Source: Megasphaera stantonii (GTDB taxonomy: Bacteria; Bacillota; Negativicutes; Veillonellales; Megasphaeraceae). Taken from it: DNA of 64,000 nt. The DNA lies in contig NZ_CP029462.1 in NCBI RefSeq assembly GCF_003367905.1, forward strand, positions 2,542,001-2,606,000, written 5' to 3'. Every line of letters starts with the position of its first letter. The stretch's first letter is position 1. The notes beneath the pieces were generated by a model. The model made no database searches and was not told the origin of the DNA. It saw only the letters and a program-made list of their open reading frames with translations. Both the position numbers and the translations under genes were made by a program. Below are positions 1-8,890 of this stretch, one piece after another.

Positions 1-1
1 C

Positions 2-289
2 GAAGTAGGCGAAACGTACGTCGGCAAGGTTACGCGCATCATGAACTTCGGCGCCTTCGTAGAAGTGCTGCCCGGCAAGGAAGGCTTGGTCCATATTTCC
101 CAGCTGGCTAAGGAACGGGTAGAAAAGGTCGAAGACGTCGTCAGCATTGGCGATGAAATCATGGTCAAATGCGTGGAAATCGACAGCCAGGGCCGCGTCA
201 ACCTGTCCCGCAAGGCATTGCTCGGCGGCGGCAGCCCGGCTCCGTCCCATCGCGGCGGCGGCCGTCGTGGTCCCCGCGACAAGAAATAA
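2..289 (+). CDS. pnp: Polyribonucleotide nucleotidyltransferase, C-terminal S1 domain (5' end outside window)
   Basis: The reading frame is open from the first bases and ends at 289. It encodes an S1 RNA-binding domain ([19 protein letters not shown], then GLVHISQLA, then [19 protein letters not shown]) followed by a Gly/Arg/Lys-rich tail ending RRGPRDKK. This is the usual C-terminus of PNPase, the phosphorolytic 3'-5' exoribonuclease of the RNA degradosome. Another S1 protein such as a small YugI-like protein is possible because the catalytic core is not visible. The position directly upstream of dut, with a 9-base gap, fits pnp. Confidence 0.8.
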   Translation, partial: EVGETYVGKVTRIMNFGAFVEVLPGKEGLVHISQLAKERVEKVEDVVSIGDEIMVKCVEIDSQGRVNLSRKALLGGGSPAPSHRGGGRRGPRDKK

Positions 290-298
290 GGTGCGTAT

Positions 299-748
299 AT
301 GACTGGCAGAGGATTTGAAATCGTAACGGCTTATCGTGATAAAGGCCTGACGCTCCCGGTCCGCAAGACGGCCGGAAGCGCCGGCTACGACCTGGCGGCG
401 GCAGAGACTGTCGTACTGCAGCCTCACGCCGTGACCGTCGTGCCGACGGGGCTGAAGGCATATATGGAAAAGGACGAATACCTGTCCATTTTCATCCGCT
501 CCAGCCTGGCCTTCAAAAAGGGCCTGATGCTGGCCAACAGCACGGGTATTGTAGACAGCGATTACTACAATAATCAGGACAACGAAGGCCACATCATGAT
601 AGCCTACTATAATACAAATGATGCGCCCTATACAATTGAAAAAGGCGAACGTATCGGTCAGGGCATCTTTATGAAATATTTGACTGTCCATGACGACGCT
701 GCGGAAGCTGTCCGCACCGGCGGCATCGGCAGCACGGGAAATAAATAA
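299..748 (+). CDS. dut: dUTP diphosphatase
   Basis: This 149-residue protein belongs to the trimeric dUTPase family, which hydrolyses dUTP to dUMP and pyrophosphate, keeping uracil out of DNA and feeding thymidylate synthesis. The five family motifs can be read in order: AGYDL near residue 29, RSSLA near 68, GIVDSDYYNNQDNEG near 84-98, GERIGQGIF near 117-125, and a C-terminal RTGGIGSTG loop that would close over the substrate. In most homologues the last motif reads RGxxGFGSTG, so the usual aromatic residue is Ile here. It starts 9 bases after pnp and is probably cotranscribed with it. Confidence 0.9.
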   Translation: MTGRGFEIVTAYRDKGLTLPVRKTAGSAGYDLAAAETVVLQPHAVTVVPTGLKAYMEKDEYLSIFIRSSLAFKKGLMLANSTGIVDSDYYNNQDNEGHIMIAYYNTNDAPYTIEKGERIGQGIFMKYLTVHDDAAEAVRTGGIGSTGNK

Positions 749-821
749 GGTATGCAGAAGGGCGCTTGCAGGCAGGGATATCCTGCCCTGGCGTCCTTTT
801 TGCGTTGAGGAGGAACGCGTT

Positions 822-1379
822 ATGAGCATCAGCACGGAAACATTAGTATCTCGACAGGAAATCATGAAGGGGAAGGTTCTCCACGTCACGGTAGATACGG
901 TTGAAATCGACGACGGCCAGGGCGGTGAAAAGAAGACGGCCGTCCGCGAAGCCGTATGGCACTTCGGCGCCTGTGCTATCCTGCCGGTAACGGACGACGG
1001 CAAGATTATCCTCGTCCGCCAGTACCGCTATGCAGCAGGCGAACCGATGCTGGAAGTCCCGGCAGGGAAAATCGAGCACAACGGCGAGTCGCCGGATATC
1101 TGCGCGGCTCGGGAGCTGGAAGAAGAAGCGGCCGTTACGGCAGGAGAATTGATTCCCCTGGGATACGTCTACACGTCGCCGGGCTTCTGCGACGAACGCA
1201 TTTATTTGTATCTGGCCCGCAAGCTCCACAAGGGGGCTCAGCATCTGGACGACGACGAATTTATGAATATTGAGCGTTACACGCCGCAAGAAGTGGAAGA
1301 ATTGATTGCGGACAATAAAATCGTCGACGCCAAGACGATTGCTGCCTTTGAAAAATCGCGCAAATATTTAAGGATATAA
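822..1379 (+). CDS. Nudix hydrolase, ADP-ribose pyrophosphatase type
   Basis: The start at 822 is chosen because GAGGAGGAA lies just upstream; an upstream in-frame ATG at 690 would overlap dut. The 185-residue product resembles the NudF/ADP-ribose pyrophosphatase group: RQYRYAAGEPMLEVPAG precedes a Nudix box around residues 83-106 containing REL and EEE. Such enzymes split ADP-ribose to AMP and ribose-5-phosphate. The Nudix box is atypical: one extra residue lies between the first Gly and the first Glu (GKIEHNGE), and the usual EETG reads EEAA. The next genes, deoB and pdp, act on ribose phosphates and nucleosides, which fits ribose-phosphate recycling. Confidence 0.85.
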   Translation: MSISTETLVSRQEIMKGKVLHVTVDTVEIDDGQGGEKKTAVREAVWHFGACAILPVTDDGKIILVRQYRYAAGEPMLEVPAGKIEHNGESPDICAARELEEEAAVTAGELIPLGYVYTSPGFCDERIYLYLARKLHKGAQHLDDDEFMNIERYTPQEVEELIADNKIVDAKTIAAFEKSRKYLRI

Positions 1380-1411
1380 TCACAGGAATTTGCTGCAAGG
1401 AGGGATGAACC

Positions 1412-2584
1412 ATGAAATTCAATCGGATTATCGTCATCGTAATGGACAGCGTCGGCGCCGGCGGTGCGCCGGACGCGGCAAAATTCGGCGACGCCGGGGC
1501 AGACACGTACGGCCATATTGACGCCGCCGTACCGCTGGCCGTGCCGAACCTGCGCCGCCTCGGCTTAGGAAAGGTCGCTCATATACACGATGTACCGACG
1601 GATGTCGTCGGCGCGTACGGCCTCATGCAGGAAATTTCCGCAGGAAAGGACACGACGAGCGGCCATTGGGAATTCATGGGAAATCCCGTAGACAACCCGT
1701 TCCCGACCTTTCCCGACGCGTTTCCCAAAGAGCTGATGGACTTGTTCACGGCCAAGACAGGGTACGGCTATATCGGCAATGAAATCGCTTCGGGCACGGA
1801 AATCATCGAACGCCTCGGGCCGGATCATTTCCGTACGAAGCAGCCCATCGTCTACACGTCGGCAGACAGCGTATTTCAGATTGCCGCCCACAACGACGTC
1901 ATTCCGCTGGAAGAGCTGTACCGTATCTGCGACATTACGCGTCGCGAAGTCTGTGTCGGCCCTTACGAAGTGGGGCGTATCATTGCCCGGCCCTTCGTCG
2001 GCGAACAGGGCCGTTTCGTCCGCACCGGCGACCGCCGCGACTACAGCCGCCTGCCGAAGCGGAAAATGGTCTTTGAATACTTGAAGGAAGCGGGCTGCTG
2101 CGTCGTCGGCGTCGGGAAAATCGGCGATATTTACGCCCATATCGGCCTGACCGAATCGTACCATACGTCTAATAACGGCGAAGACATGGCCGAGCTGACA
2201 AAACAGCTTCTGGCCCATCGCCGGGACAAGGGGCTGCTCATGGCGAACTTCGTCGATTTCGACAGCCAGTACGGCCACCGTCGCGACGTCGCCGGCTATG
2301 CCAAATGCATTGAAGACTTCGACGCTGCCTTAGGCGATTTCCTGCCGCAGCTGCAGGACGACGAGCTGCTGGTCATTACGGCCGACCACGGCAACGACCC
2401 GACGTGGCGCGGCACGGATCATACGCGCGAACGGGTGCCCCTGCTCCTGTACAGCCCGGCCTTTGCAGAGGCCGTAGATGTGGGCATTCGTCAGACCTAT
2501 GCCGATTTGGGCATGACGATTATGGATAACTTTGGACTGACAGGGCTGGAATTTGGGACGAGCTTCCTGAACGAATTGAGGTGA
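1412..2584 (+). CDS. deoB: Phosphopentomutase
   Basis: The 390-residue protein is of the usual DeoB length and belongs to the alkaline-phosphatase superfamily. It interconverts (deoxy)ribose-1-phosphate and (deoxy)ribose-5-phosphate in the cytoplasm. Metal-binding signatures are visible: VIVMDSVGAGGAPDA at the N-terminus with the metal Asp, KDTTSGHWE near residue 79 with the phosphorylated Thr, VDFDSQYGHRRD near residue 285, and ADHGNDPTWRGTDHTRE near residue 328. AAGGAGG precedes the ATG. The stop overlaps the ribosome-binding site of pdp, so the two are likely translationally coupled; together they form a nucleoside catabolism pair. Confidence 0.96.
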   Translation: MKFNRIIVIVMDSVGAGGAPDAAKFGDAGADTYGHIDAAVPLAVPNLRRLGLGKVAHIHDVPTDVVGAYGLMQEISAGKDTTSGHWEFMGNPVDNPFPTFPDAFPKELMDLFTAKTGYGYIGNEIASGTEIIERLGPDHFRTKQPIVYTSADSVFQIAAHNDVIPLEELYRICDITRREVCVGPYEVGRIIARPFVGEQGRFVRTGDRRDYSRLPKRKMVFEYLKEAGCCVVGVGKIGDIYAHIGLTESYHTSNNGEDMAELTKQLLAHRRDKGLLMANFVDFDSQYGHRRDVAGYAKCIEDFDAALGDFLPQLQDDELLVITADHGNDPTWRGTDHTRERVPLLLYSPAFAEAVDVGIRQTYADLGMTIMDNFGLTGLEFGTSFLNELR

Positions 2585-2589
2585 GGCAT

Positions 2590-3894
2590 ATGTGGCCCAT
2601 AGACTGCATTGAACATAAAAGGGACGGAAAGGTGCTGACGAAGGAAGAAATCCATCGCTTTATTGACGACTACACGGCCGGAAGGATCGCCGACTATCAG
2701 GCGGCGGCCTGGCTTATGGCCGTATACCTGCGCGGCATGACGGCAGAAGAAACGACGGAGCTGACCATGGCTATGGCCCGTTCCGGCGACATCGTCGATT
2801 TGTCGTCCATTCCCGGCGTCAAGGTGGACAAACACAGCACCGGCGGCATTGCCGATACGACGACGCTCATCGTCGCGCCTCTCGTCGCCGCTGCCGGCGT
2901 GCCTGTGGCGAAAATGAGCGGCCGGGGCCTGGGCTTTACAGGTGGCACGGCGGATAAGCTGGAAGCCATTCCGGGATTTCGCATCGAGCTGCCGGAAGAT
3001 CAGTTTCTGCAGCAGGTCCGCCGCATGGGCCTCGCCCTCATTACCCAGTCCGGCGATATTGCCCCGGCAGATAAGCTGCTCTACGCCCTGCGTGACGCGA
3101 CGGGAACCGTCGAAAGCATCCCTCTCATTGCCAGCTCCATTATGAGCAAGAAGATAGCCTCCGGAGCTGACGCTATCGTGCTGGACGTAAAATACGGCGA
3201 CGGCGCGTTCATGAAGACGAAGGAAGACGCCCGAAAATTGGCCCGCATGATGGTGGACATCGGCCGCCTGGCCCATAAGCCGACGAGAGCCGTCATTACG
3301 TCTATGGAAGCGCCCCTCGGCACGGCTATCGGCAACAGCCTCGAAGTAGACGAAGCTGTCGACGCCTTGTCCGGACGGGGAGGGCGGCGGCTCATGGAAG
3401 TCGTGCGGGCCATCGGCGCGCAGATGCTCCTCGTCGGCGGCAAGGCCGGCAGCGAAGCCGAAGGCGAACAGATGATTGACGACCTCGTCGCCAGCGGCAA
3501 GGGATTAGCGAAATTCAAGGAATTCGTCAAAGCCCAGGGCGGCAGCGCGTCGTGGATCGGAAAGCGGCTTCTCACGAAAGCGCCCCAGATGTTTACGGCC
3601 GTCTGCACTGACGAAGGCTATATTACGGAAATCCATGGCCGGGCCTTGGGTGAAATCGCCATGGCTATGGGCGCCGGCCGGGCCCGCAAGGAAGATCCCA
3701 TTGATCCTATGGTAGGCATCCGCCTGTTCAAGGAGCTGGGAGATTCTATCACGGCCGGCGAACCCTTGTTTACCTTATACGGCAAGGCCGGCGCTGACAT
3801 GGCCTGCATCGCCCAGGAGATTGCCTCTCACATCATCGTGCAGTCCCAGCGGCCGGACCATATAGAACCCGTTATCAGCGAAATCATTACGTAA
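2590..3894 (+). CDS. pdp: Pyrimidine-nucleoside phosphorylase
   Basis: The ATG at 2590 is preferred over the GTG at 2581 because the GAGGTGAGG Shine-Dalgarno sits at 2577-2585; this gives 434 residues, about the length of Bacillus Pdp. The enzyme phosphorolyses uridine and thymidine to the base and (deoxy)ribose-1-phosphate, the substrate of the neighbouring deoB product. The family signature VDKHSTGGIADTTTL and the phosphate/glycosidase-fold motif SGRGLGFTGGT are present, followed by KIASGADAIVLDVKYGDG. It is a class II nucleoside phosphorylase; thymidine phosphorylase (deoA) is the close alternative. Confidence 0.94.
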   Translation: MWPIDCIEHKRDGKVLTKEEIHRFIDDYTAGRIADYQAAAWLMAVYLRGMTAEETTELTMAMARSGDIVDLSSIPGVKVDKHSTGGIADTTTLIVAPLVAAAGVPVAKMSGRGLGFTGGTADKLEAIPGFRIELPEDQFLQQVRRMGLALITQSGDIAPADKLLYALRDATGTVESIPLIASSIMSKKIASGADAIVLDVKYGDGAFMKTKEDARKLARMMVDIGRLAHKPTRAVITSMEAPLGTAIGNSLEVDEAVDALSGRGGRRLMEVVRAIGAQMLLVGGKAGSEAEGEQMIDDLVASGKGLAKFKEFVKAQGGSASWIGKRLLTKAPQMFTAVCTDEGYITEIHGRALGEIAMAMGAGRARKEDPIDPMVGIRLFKELGDSITAGEPLFTLYGKAGADMACIAQEIASHIIVQSQRPDHIEPVISEIIT

Positions 3895-3933
3895 TACCAA
3901 CGCTGCCCGGCGCAGCGCGAAAGGAAGGAATTC

Positions 3934-5334
3934 ATGAAACAGCACCGGTCTGTTCCTGTTGTAAAAGGAAATACATATACGATTGATATACTCCGCCTCG
4001 GCTCCAGCGGCGAAGGCGTAGGGCGGTATGAAAACTTTACGGTCTTTGTCAGAGGGGCGCTGCCCGGTGAAACGGTGCAGGCCAAGGTCGACGTCGTCAA
4101 AAAGCAGTATGCCACGGCTATACTGCAGGATATCGTCACGCCGTCGCCGCAGCGCGTGGAGCCCCTGTGTCCCGTATACGCCCAGTGCGGCGGCTGCCAG
4201 CTCCAGCACATAAGCTACGACGGCGAGCTGTTGGAAAAACATGGGCAAGTACGGGACGCCCTGGAACGCATCGGCCATCTGACGGGAATAGACGTCCTTC
4301 CAACCCTGGGCGCAGCGACGCCGTGGGAATACCGCAATAAGATGCAGTTCCCCGCAGCGGCTGCAAAAGGGAAAGCCGTCGTCGGCTGCTACGCCGCCGG
4401 CAGCCACCGGGTCATCGACGTCGCGTCGTGCGCCATTCAAAAGGCTGGCAACAACGACATCTTGCGCATCGTACGCCAGTGGATGAACGACTATCACGTG
4501 CCGGCTTATAACGAGCAGGCACATACGGGCATCGTCCGCCACGTCATGGGCCGCGTCGGCGTCCGGACAGGAGAGCTCATGGTCTGCCTCGTCACAGCCC
4601 AGGCTGATGTGCCTCACATCGCCGAATTGATCGGCATGCTCCGCGAAGAACTGCCCAAGCTTACCAGCGTCGTACAGAACATCAATACGCGCCGTACCAA
4701 CGTCATCTTAGGCCCGGAAACGAAGGTCTTATACGGCTCGCCGACGATTCACGATTCCATCGGCCCCCTGACCTTCAACATTTCCGCCCAGTCCTTCTTT
4801 CAGGTCAACAGCGAGCAGGCTCAGCGCCTGTATGAAAAGGCCTTGGAATTTGCCGACCTGCAGGGTCATGAAACCGTAGCCGACGTGTACTGCGGCACCG
4901 GCACGATTACCCTCTTTTTAGCCCAGAAGGCAAAAAAGGTCTACGGCATTGAAATCGTCGCGCCGGCTATCCGAGACGCCGTGAAAAACGCGGCCGACAA
5001 CGGCGTGACAAACGCAGAATTCATCCTCGGCGACGCCGTGGAAAAACTGCCCGAACTCATCAAAAGCGGCGTCCGCCCCGACGTCATCGTCCTGGACCCG
5101 CCCAGAGCCGGCTGCGGCGAACCCGTCCTAGAAGCCATCGCCCAAAGCCAGCCGAAGCGCGTCGTCTACGTATCGTGCAATCCGGCGACCCTGGCCCGCG
5201 ACCTGGCTTACCTAAACGACCACGGCTACCAACCCGTCAAAGTCCAGCCTGTCGATATGTTTCCGCGGACCCATCATGTGGAGACGGTCGTACTGCTGAT
5301 AAGAGTCAAAGAATCGAATAGTGAAAAAGTATAG
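3934..5334 (+). CDS. 23S rRNA (uracil-5-)-methyltransferase, RumA/RlmD family
   Basis: The 466-residue protein has the TrmA/RumA layout. An N-terminal TRAM domain (YTIDILRLGSSGEGVGRYEN) is followed by an iron-sulfur cluster motif CPVYAQCGGCQLQH (C-x5-C-x2-C), with a further Cys in ASCAIQK. The Rossmann methyltransferase core has the SAM motif VADVYCGTGTITLFLA near residue 313, LDPPRAGCGE, and the catalytic Cys in VSCNPATLARDL. It methylates C5 of a uridine in 23S rRNA. RlmD and RlmCD cannot be told apart by eye. AAGGAAGG precedes the ATG. Confidence 0.92.
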   Translation: MKQHRSVPVVKGNTYTIDILRLGSSGEGVGRYENFTVFVRGALPGETVQAKVDVVKKQYATAILQDIVTPSPQRVEPLCPVYAQCGGCQLQHISYDGELLEKHGQVRDALERIGHLTGIDVLPTLGAATPWEYRNKMQFPAAAAKGKAVVGCYAAGSHRVIDVASCAIQKAGNNDILRIVRQWMNDYHVPAYNEQAHTGIVRHVMGRVGVRTGELMVCLVTAQADVPHIAELIGMLREELPKLTSVVQNINTRRTNVILGPETKVLYGSPTIHDSIGPLTFNISAQSFFQVNSEQAQRLYEKALEFADLQGHETVADVYCGTGTITLFLAQKAKKVYGIEIVAPAIRDAVKNAADNGVTNAEFILGDAVEKLPELIKSGVRPDVIVLDPPRAGCGEPVLEAIAQSQPKRVVYVSCNPATLARDLAYLNDHGYQPVKVQPVDMFPRTHHVETVVLLIRVKESNSEKV

Positions 5335-5346
5335 AAAAAAGATTTT

Positions 5347-5396
5347 CGGGAGCCGGAGCTTGTCGGCAGACAGGTTCAGTTCCCGTTTTATATTTT
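5347..5396 (+). terminator. Weak hairpin after the rRNA methyltransferase
   Basis: A CGGGA arm pairs with TCCCG and is followed by TTTTAT. The stem is short and the loop long, so this is only a possible terminator for the upstream operon. Confidence 0.3.
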
Positions 5397-5519
5397 ACAG
5401 ACACCGATGATTTACTTAACAAAAAGCGAATGTGCACAAGAACATTATTCCATATCCTGTAGTAGTATGTGGCAAGCAGCCGTGAATCTCATCGTCCCTT
5501 GTGACTTTTTTATATACAA

Positions 5520-5978
5520 GTGCGAGAGGAAATGATCCGGCGAGAGAACTTACACAGAGAAGACAAATAGAAAAAGCGGATTTGGTGCAGTAAATATATT
5601 TTATCCAATATTGACTATTACTTGAAATACAATAGGATTTGCTATCAGCTTGCATGAAAAACTGGAGAAAGCACTATACCGTATGGCACTACTGTACCCG
5701 TAGGGAACAAGGGTCAATTGCCTGTGATGCATCGACTATTTAGAACTCGTATTTGTAGGCAACGAATGGTACAGGCTATTAGTCATGTTCTAGACAACCG
5801 AGAAATCATGATGATTATCCTTAAGGAGAACGTGAAAGTAGTGAGACGACAAGAAGATGAACTTAACGGAAGAGCCTAAGGCCAAGTTGCTAGAGCTGGA
5901 AAAAGAACTTCCGAAACTGGCGAATTCGAAAAAGGGGTATAACCGTATTGAGATGAATTTGACAGGTTGTAGGAAGTG
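5520..5978 (+). pseudogene. Decayed large serine recombinase, C-terminal part
   Basis: No intact ORF exists, but consecutive frames read like the C-terminal half of a phage or transposon large serine recombinase. 5520-5567 gives VREEMIRRENLHREDK; then KRIWCSKYILSN follows an in-frame stop. Around 5660-5740 another frame gives VWHYCTRREQGSIACDAST, which looks like the zinc-ribbon region. 5758-5878 gives RMVQAISHVLDNREIM and then ILKENVKVV. 5857-5979 gives the coiled-coil segment LLELEKELPKLANSKKGYNR. At least two stops and three frameshifts separate these pieces. It lies beside the AT-rich cassette at 6138-8890 and may be the remains of the element that brought it in. The assignment rests on recalled family motifs, not a search. 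Confidence 0.6.
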
Positions 5979-6137
5979 AAACAGAATGTATTTGAGGAAA
6001 GGGGGGTATGCGTAGTGCCACTTCTTTTTAGAATAATTTAAGGGTTAAGGGGAGATAATAGTTGATGACCAATGGAGAAATATACTATATAATAAAATAA
6101 TAAATAAGAAAAAGCATTTGCTAAAGGAGATGTTGAT

Positions 6138-6821
6138 ATGGCATCGAATAGTGTTTTGCTATACAGGATAGAACTTTATCGAGAATATCCTGTAGATGAC
6201 ATAGTAAGTAGGTTAGAAAGTAGCCTTTTAGATGAAACACGGATTATTGTAGACCACTACAATGAATTTTCCCTTGCTGGTATATACATATATTCAGAAA
6301 TATATAAGTCACAAGAATATAATTTTGAGACCAATGTTTTTGAGGTCGTTACCAGAAAAAAGTATGTGATTACAGAATTTCATATTGATTTTAAAAATCA
6401 TTTTATGGATATTTGGGGAAATACGAAAAATGCACAAAAAATAATTACTTCTTTATCTTTGGCGTTTGATAATCATATTGCGATAGAAGCTCTTGAAATG
6501 AAATTTACACGAATGATAGAGTATTTAAGCAAAGAAGAAGGGATATATGTCGGAAAAGTTACAGCACGGCAAGTCGTTTTAAGTGATGGCTTACTTGCGG
6601 ATTGTACTTTTAATTTATCTAATGAAGAAATGCCTTTTGAGATGATTGACAAGTACAAAAAAAACATTCAAAAAATTTCTTTTAAGTGGAAGTGTGAAGA
6701 ATTAGTGATTAGTATGGTTATACATATGTCAGGAGCTATTACTATCTATAAAACTCGCCGGATGCTTAACGATAATGAATTAGAATGTATATATAAAATG
6801 TTGTTATATGCTGGGAGGTAA
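6138..6821 (+). CDS. Hypothetical protein, first gene of AT-rich cassette
   Basis: The 227-residue protein is not recognised. It has no signal peptide or membrane segment, and consists of mixed alpha/beta sequence with acidic patches. AAAGGAGATG precedes the ATG with good spacing. The base composition is much lower in GC than the flanking operons and AT-ending codons prevail, which suggests horizontal transfer. It ends 5 bases before the nuclease-like gene, so the two are almost certainly cotranscribed. A role in the same system is inferred from position only. Confidence 0.75.
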   Translation: MASNSVLLYRIELYREYPVDDIVSRLESSLLDETRIIVDHYNEFSLAGIYIYSEIYKSQEYNFETNVFEVVTRKKYVITEFHIDFKNHFMDIWGNTKNAQKIITSLSLAFDNHIAIEALEMKFTRMIEYLSKEEGIYVGKVTARQVVLSDGLLADCTFNLSNEEMPFEMIDKYKKNIQKISFKWKCEELVISMVIHMSGAITIYKTRRMLNDNELECIYKMLLYAGR

Positions 6822-6826
6822 TTTGT

Positions 6827-7783
6827 GTGGGAGAAAACGCACAGAAGATAGGGAAAAAGTTAGAAATCTTGGGTGTTGATTTGTTAGGTATGTTTAAGTG
6901 GAATAAGAAAATGAGTGATAAAGAAATCAAATGTACTCGAAGTACACATAAAAATGCTGAGGGAAAGTCTAAGAAAACGCACGGAATAGATTTATATATG
7001 GAATACAATGATCCATATATTGGAGGTGTACAGGGAGTATTTATTGAATGTAAAAACAGAGTTTGGAGTGGTATTAATAAGACGCAAATCGAAAGTTGGG
7101 TTAATGAAGAGATTAATCTTATTGACTGCGCTCGCAATAATAGTGAGTTACAAGAATTTTATTCCGATGGAGCTGATAAGAATTGTGCGTTACTTTTAAT
7201 TAATTGTAATGATGAAAAGTTTAATCAAGCTAAGTTTGATGAATATTTATCAAACATTCAAATTCCAAATAAAAGAACTCCATATAAGGTTTTTATTGCA
7301 GGAAATAATATGATTGAAAAGTGGGATGCAATTGCTCGAATGATAAAAGAATCTTATCATGATGATCTAAGTGTTTTATATCCAAGCATTAATAATTCTC
7401 AGCCGATTTCAGAAAAATATTGGAGTATAAATCACTTATTTTCAAAATATGTTTTTTGTGAAACAAAAGAACAAGTTCCGGTTGGTCGTAATGGAGATAT
7501 TCATATTGATAGAGTTTTGGTAATTTTCTTTTTTGATAAAATTAATGCTGAAAGTTTCCAATATATGTGGAGCATGTGTAGATCTTTCCAATATGAAAAT
7601 CAATATGATGTGTTTGATATATGTTTTTGGACAGAGAGCAGAGATGAAAATAATTATATTACAGAGAATTTTATTACTATCTTGAGTAATTATGACGATG
7701 GAAAAGTATCGCAAGATATTATAGACACTATTAGAATAAAATTTTTGCTAAATAGGAAATTAAATCCTGTAGATAATCATTAA
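6827..7783 (+). CDS. PD-(D/E)XK nuclease-like protein, second gene of AT-rich cassette
   Basis: The start is GTG at 6827, with GGGAGG upstream. In the 318-residue product, an N-terminal helix (ENAQKIGKKLEILG) is followed by THGIDLYMEY with Asp55 and GVFIECKNR with Glu74-x-Lys76. This D...ExK spacing is the active-site pattern of the PD-(D/E)XK restriction-endonuclease fold. The N-terminal pattern reminds me of the GapS4a-type nucleases of the GAPS4 anti-phage system, a resemblance from memory that needs a profile search. The C-terminal half is unassigned. It is AT-rich like its neighbours and lies between them at 5 and 15 bases. Most likely a DNA-cleaving effector of a defence cassette; the fold is moderately supported and the role is inferred. 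Confidence 0.75.
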   Translation: MGENAQKIGKKLEILGVDLLGMFKWNKKMSDKEIKCTRSTHKNAEGKSKKTHGIDLYMEYNDPYIGGVQGVFIECKNRVWSGINKTQIESWVNEEINLIDCARNNSELQEFYSDGADKNCALLLINCNDEKFNQAKFDEYLSNIQIPNKRTPYKVFIAGNNMIEKWDAIARMIKESYHDDLSVLYPSINNSQPISEKYWSINHLFSKYVFCETKEQVPVGRNGDIHIDRVLVIFFFDKINAESFQYMWSMCRSFQYENQYDVFDICFWTESRDENNYITENFITILSNYDDGKVSQDIIDTIRIKFLLNRKLNPVDNH

Positions 7784-7798
7784 CTATGGAGTAAAAAA

Positions 7799-8890
7799 AT
7801 GGTATCGAAATATATTGATAATAAAGAACTTAAAAGAGTAATAGAAGATGGCAAACTAAAACCTTTTCGCATAAGAAAAATACTTAAAGATCAAGGTATT
7901 ATTCTTGCATCCAATAATCCAGAACAAATTGCAAAACAAGTGTATCCTATATTATGGGGAAGTTATGATATAGAAAACTTAAGTCAATCTTTGGATGACG
8001 AAAGTAATTATATAAAATCATCTGTTGTAGAAGTAGAGATTAAGAAATCTGATAATATTATAGATGAGTTAGAGGATTTTTTTTACAACGCTTCTTTCGG
8101 AATGACTCGTTACCGGCTTTCTGCTGTAAACCGAGTAGATGATGATCAACTGGTAGTTAAGTTGAGGTATACAATTAATCGGCCAGGAAGAAATGAATTT
8201 ATATCTACCCAACATAAAAATACGGATATTATTGTTAGAAAGGTTTCAGATGAAAAGGCAATTATTGATGTTAGACAAGCTTCTACGACAGAAATGAAAG
8301 AAATCAATAAATTTTTGGAGGAAGCGACAAAAAAGGATACAGCGGTACATACCCACCATATCACTTTGAGAGTTTTGACAAATGAGAATAAAATTGCTTT
8401 TTTCGATGAATTCATCAAAAAAAATTTTGCGGATTGGCGGTTTGAAACTGTGACAAAGGTAGAACTAAAGCGGTGTGAAGGATCTGAGGATGATGAAACT
8501 AGAGCGTTAGACGAAGAAGAAAGTTCTGCTTTATCAAATCTACAAGGAATTACAAGTGCCATTTTGAATGGGACTAGTATAAGAAATAATTCATTTGTAC
8601 AAGAATGCTTGCAGAATAATTTCTATATCACAACGATGGGATATAAATTTGAGAGCTTATCTGATTTGCGAAAAGTGGTTGTAGAAGTAAATTTTAAATA
8701 TGATGATTTGAAAATAGATATATGCAAGACATATGAGTATGATTCAGATTCTGAGGGACTTCGACTGCATCCAGCAATGCTAGATATACAGGAAGAAATA
8801 CTGAAAATGTTTCAAGAAGCTGCATATGAGCAGTATATTGAGATATTTGAACGACAGAAACAGAACGCTCAAAAAGCAGGGGTAAATTGA
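7799..8890 (+). CDS. Hypothetical protein, third gene of AT-rich cassette
   Basis: The 363-residue protein is not recognised. Residues about 8-50 (ELKRVIEDGKLKPFRIRKIL, then KDQGI and NNPEQIAKQVYPILWG) look like a small helix-extended-helix (SAP/HeH-like) module, a fold often used for nucleic-acid binding; this is a guess from pattern. A central beta-rich region and an acidic stretch (EDDETRALDEEESS, near 230-245) follow, with a helical C-terminus. The ribosome-binding site is weak (TATGGAGTAAAAAA). It is the last gene of the three-gene AT-rich cassette and has no visible signal peptide or membrane segment. Confidence 0.72.
   Translation: MVSKYIDNKELKRVIEDGKLKPFRIRKILKDQGIILASNNPEQIAKQVYPILWGSYDIENLSQSLDDESNYIKSSVVEVEIKKSDNIIDELEDFFYNASFGMTRYRLSAVNRVDDDQLVVKLRYTINRPGRNEFISTQHKNTDIIVRKVSDEKAIIDVRQASTTEMKEINKFLEEATKKDTAVHTHHITLRVLTNENKIAFFDEFIKKNFADWRFETVTKVELKRCEGSEDDETRALDEEESSALSNLQGITSAILNGTSIRNNSFVQECLQNNFYITTMGYKFESLSDLRKVVVEVNFKYDDLKIDICKTYEYDSDSEGLRLHPAMLDIQEEILKMFQEAAYEQYIEIFERQKQNAQKAGVN

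Noticed and set aside
1565-2278. Minus-strand ORF of 237 codons opposite deoB
   Set aside because: Antisense shadow of a GC-rich gene; no ribosome-binding site.
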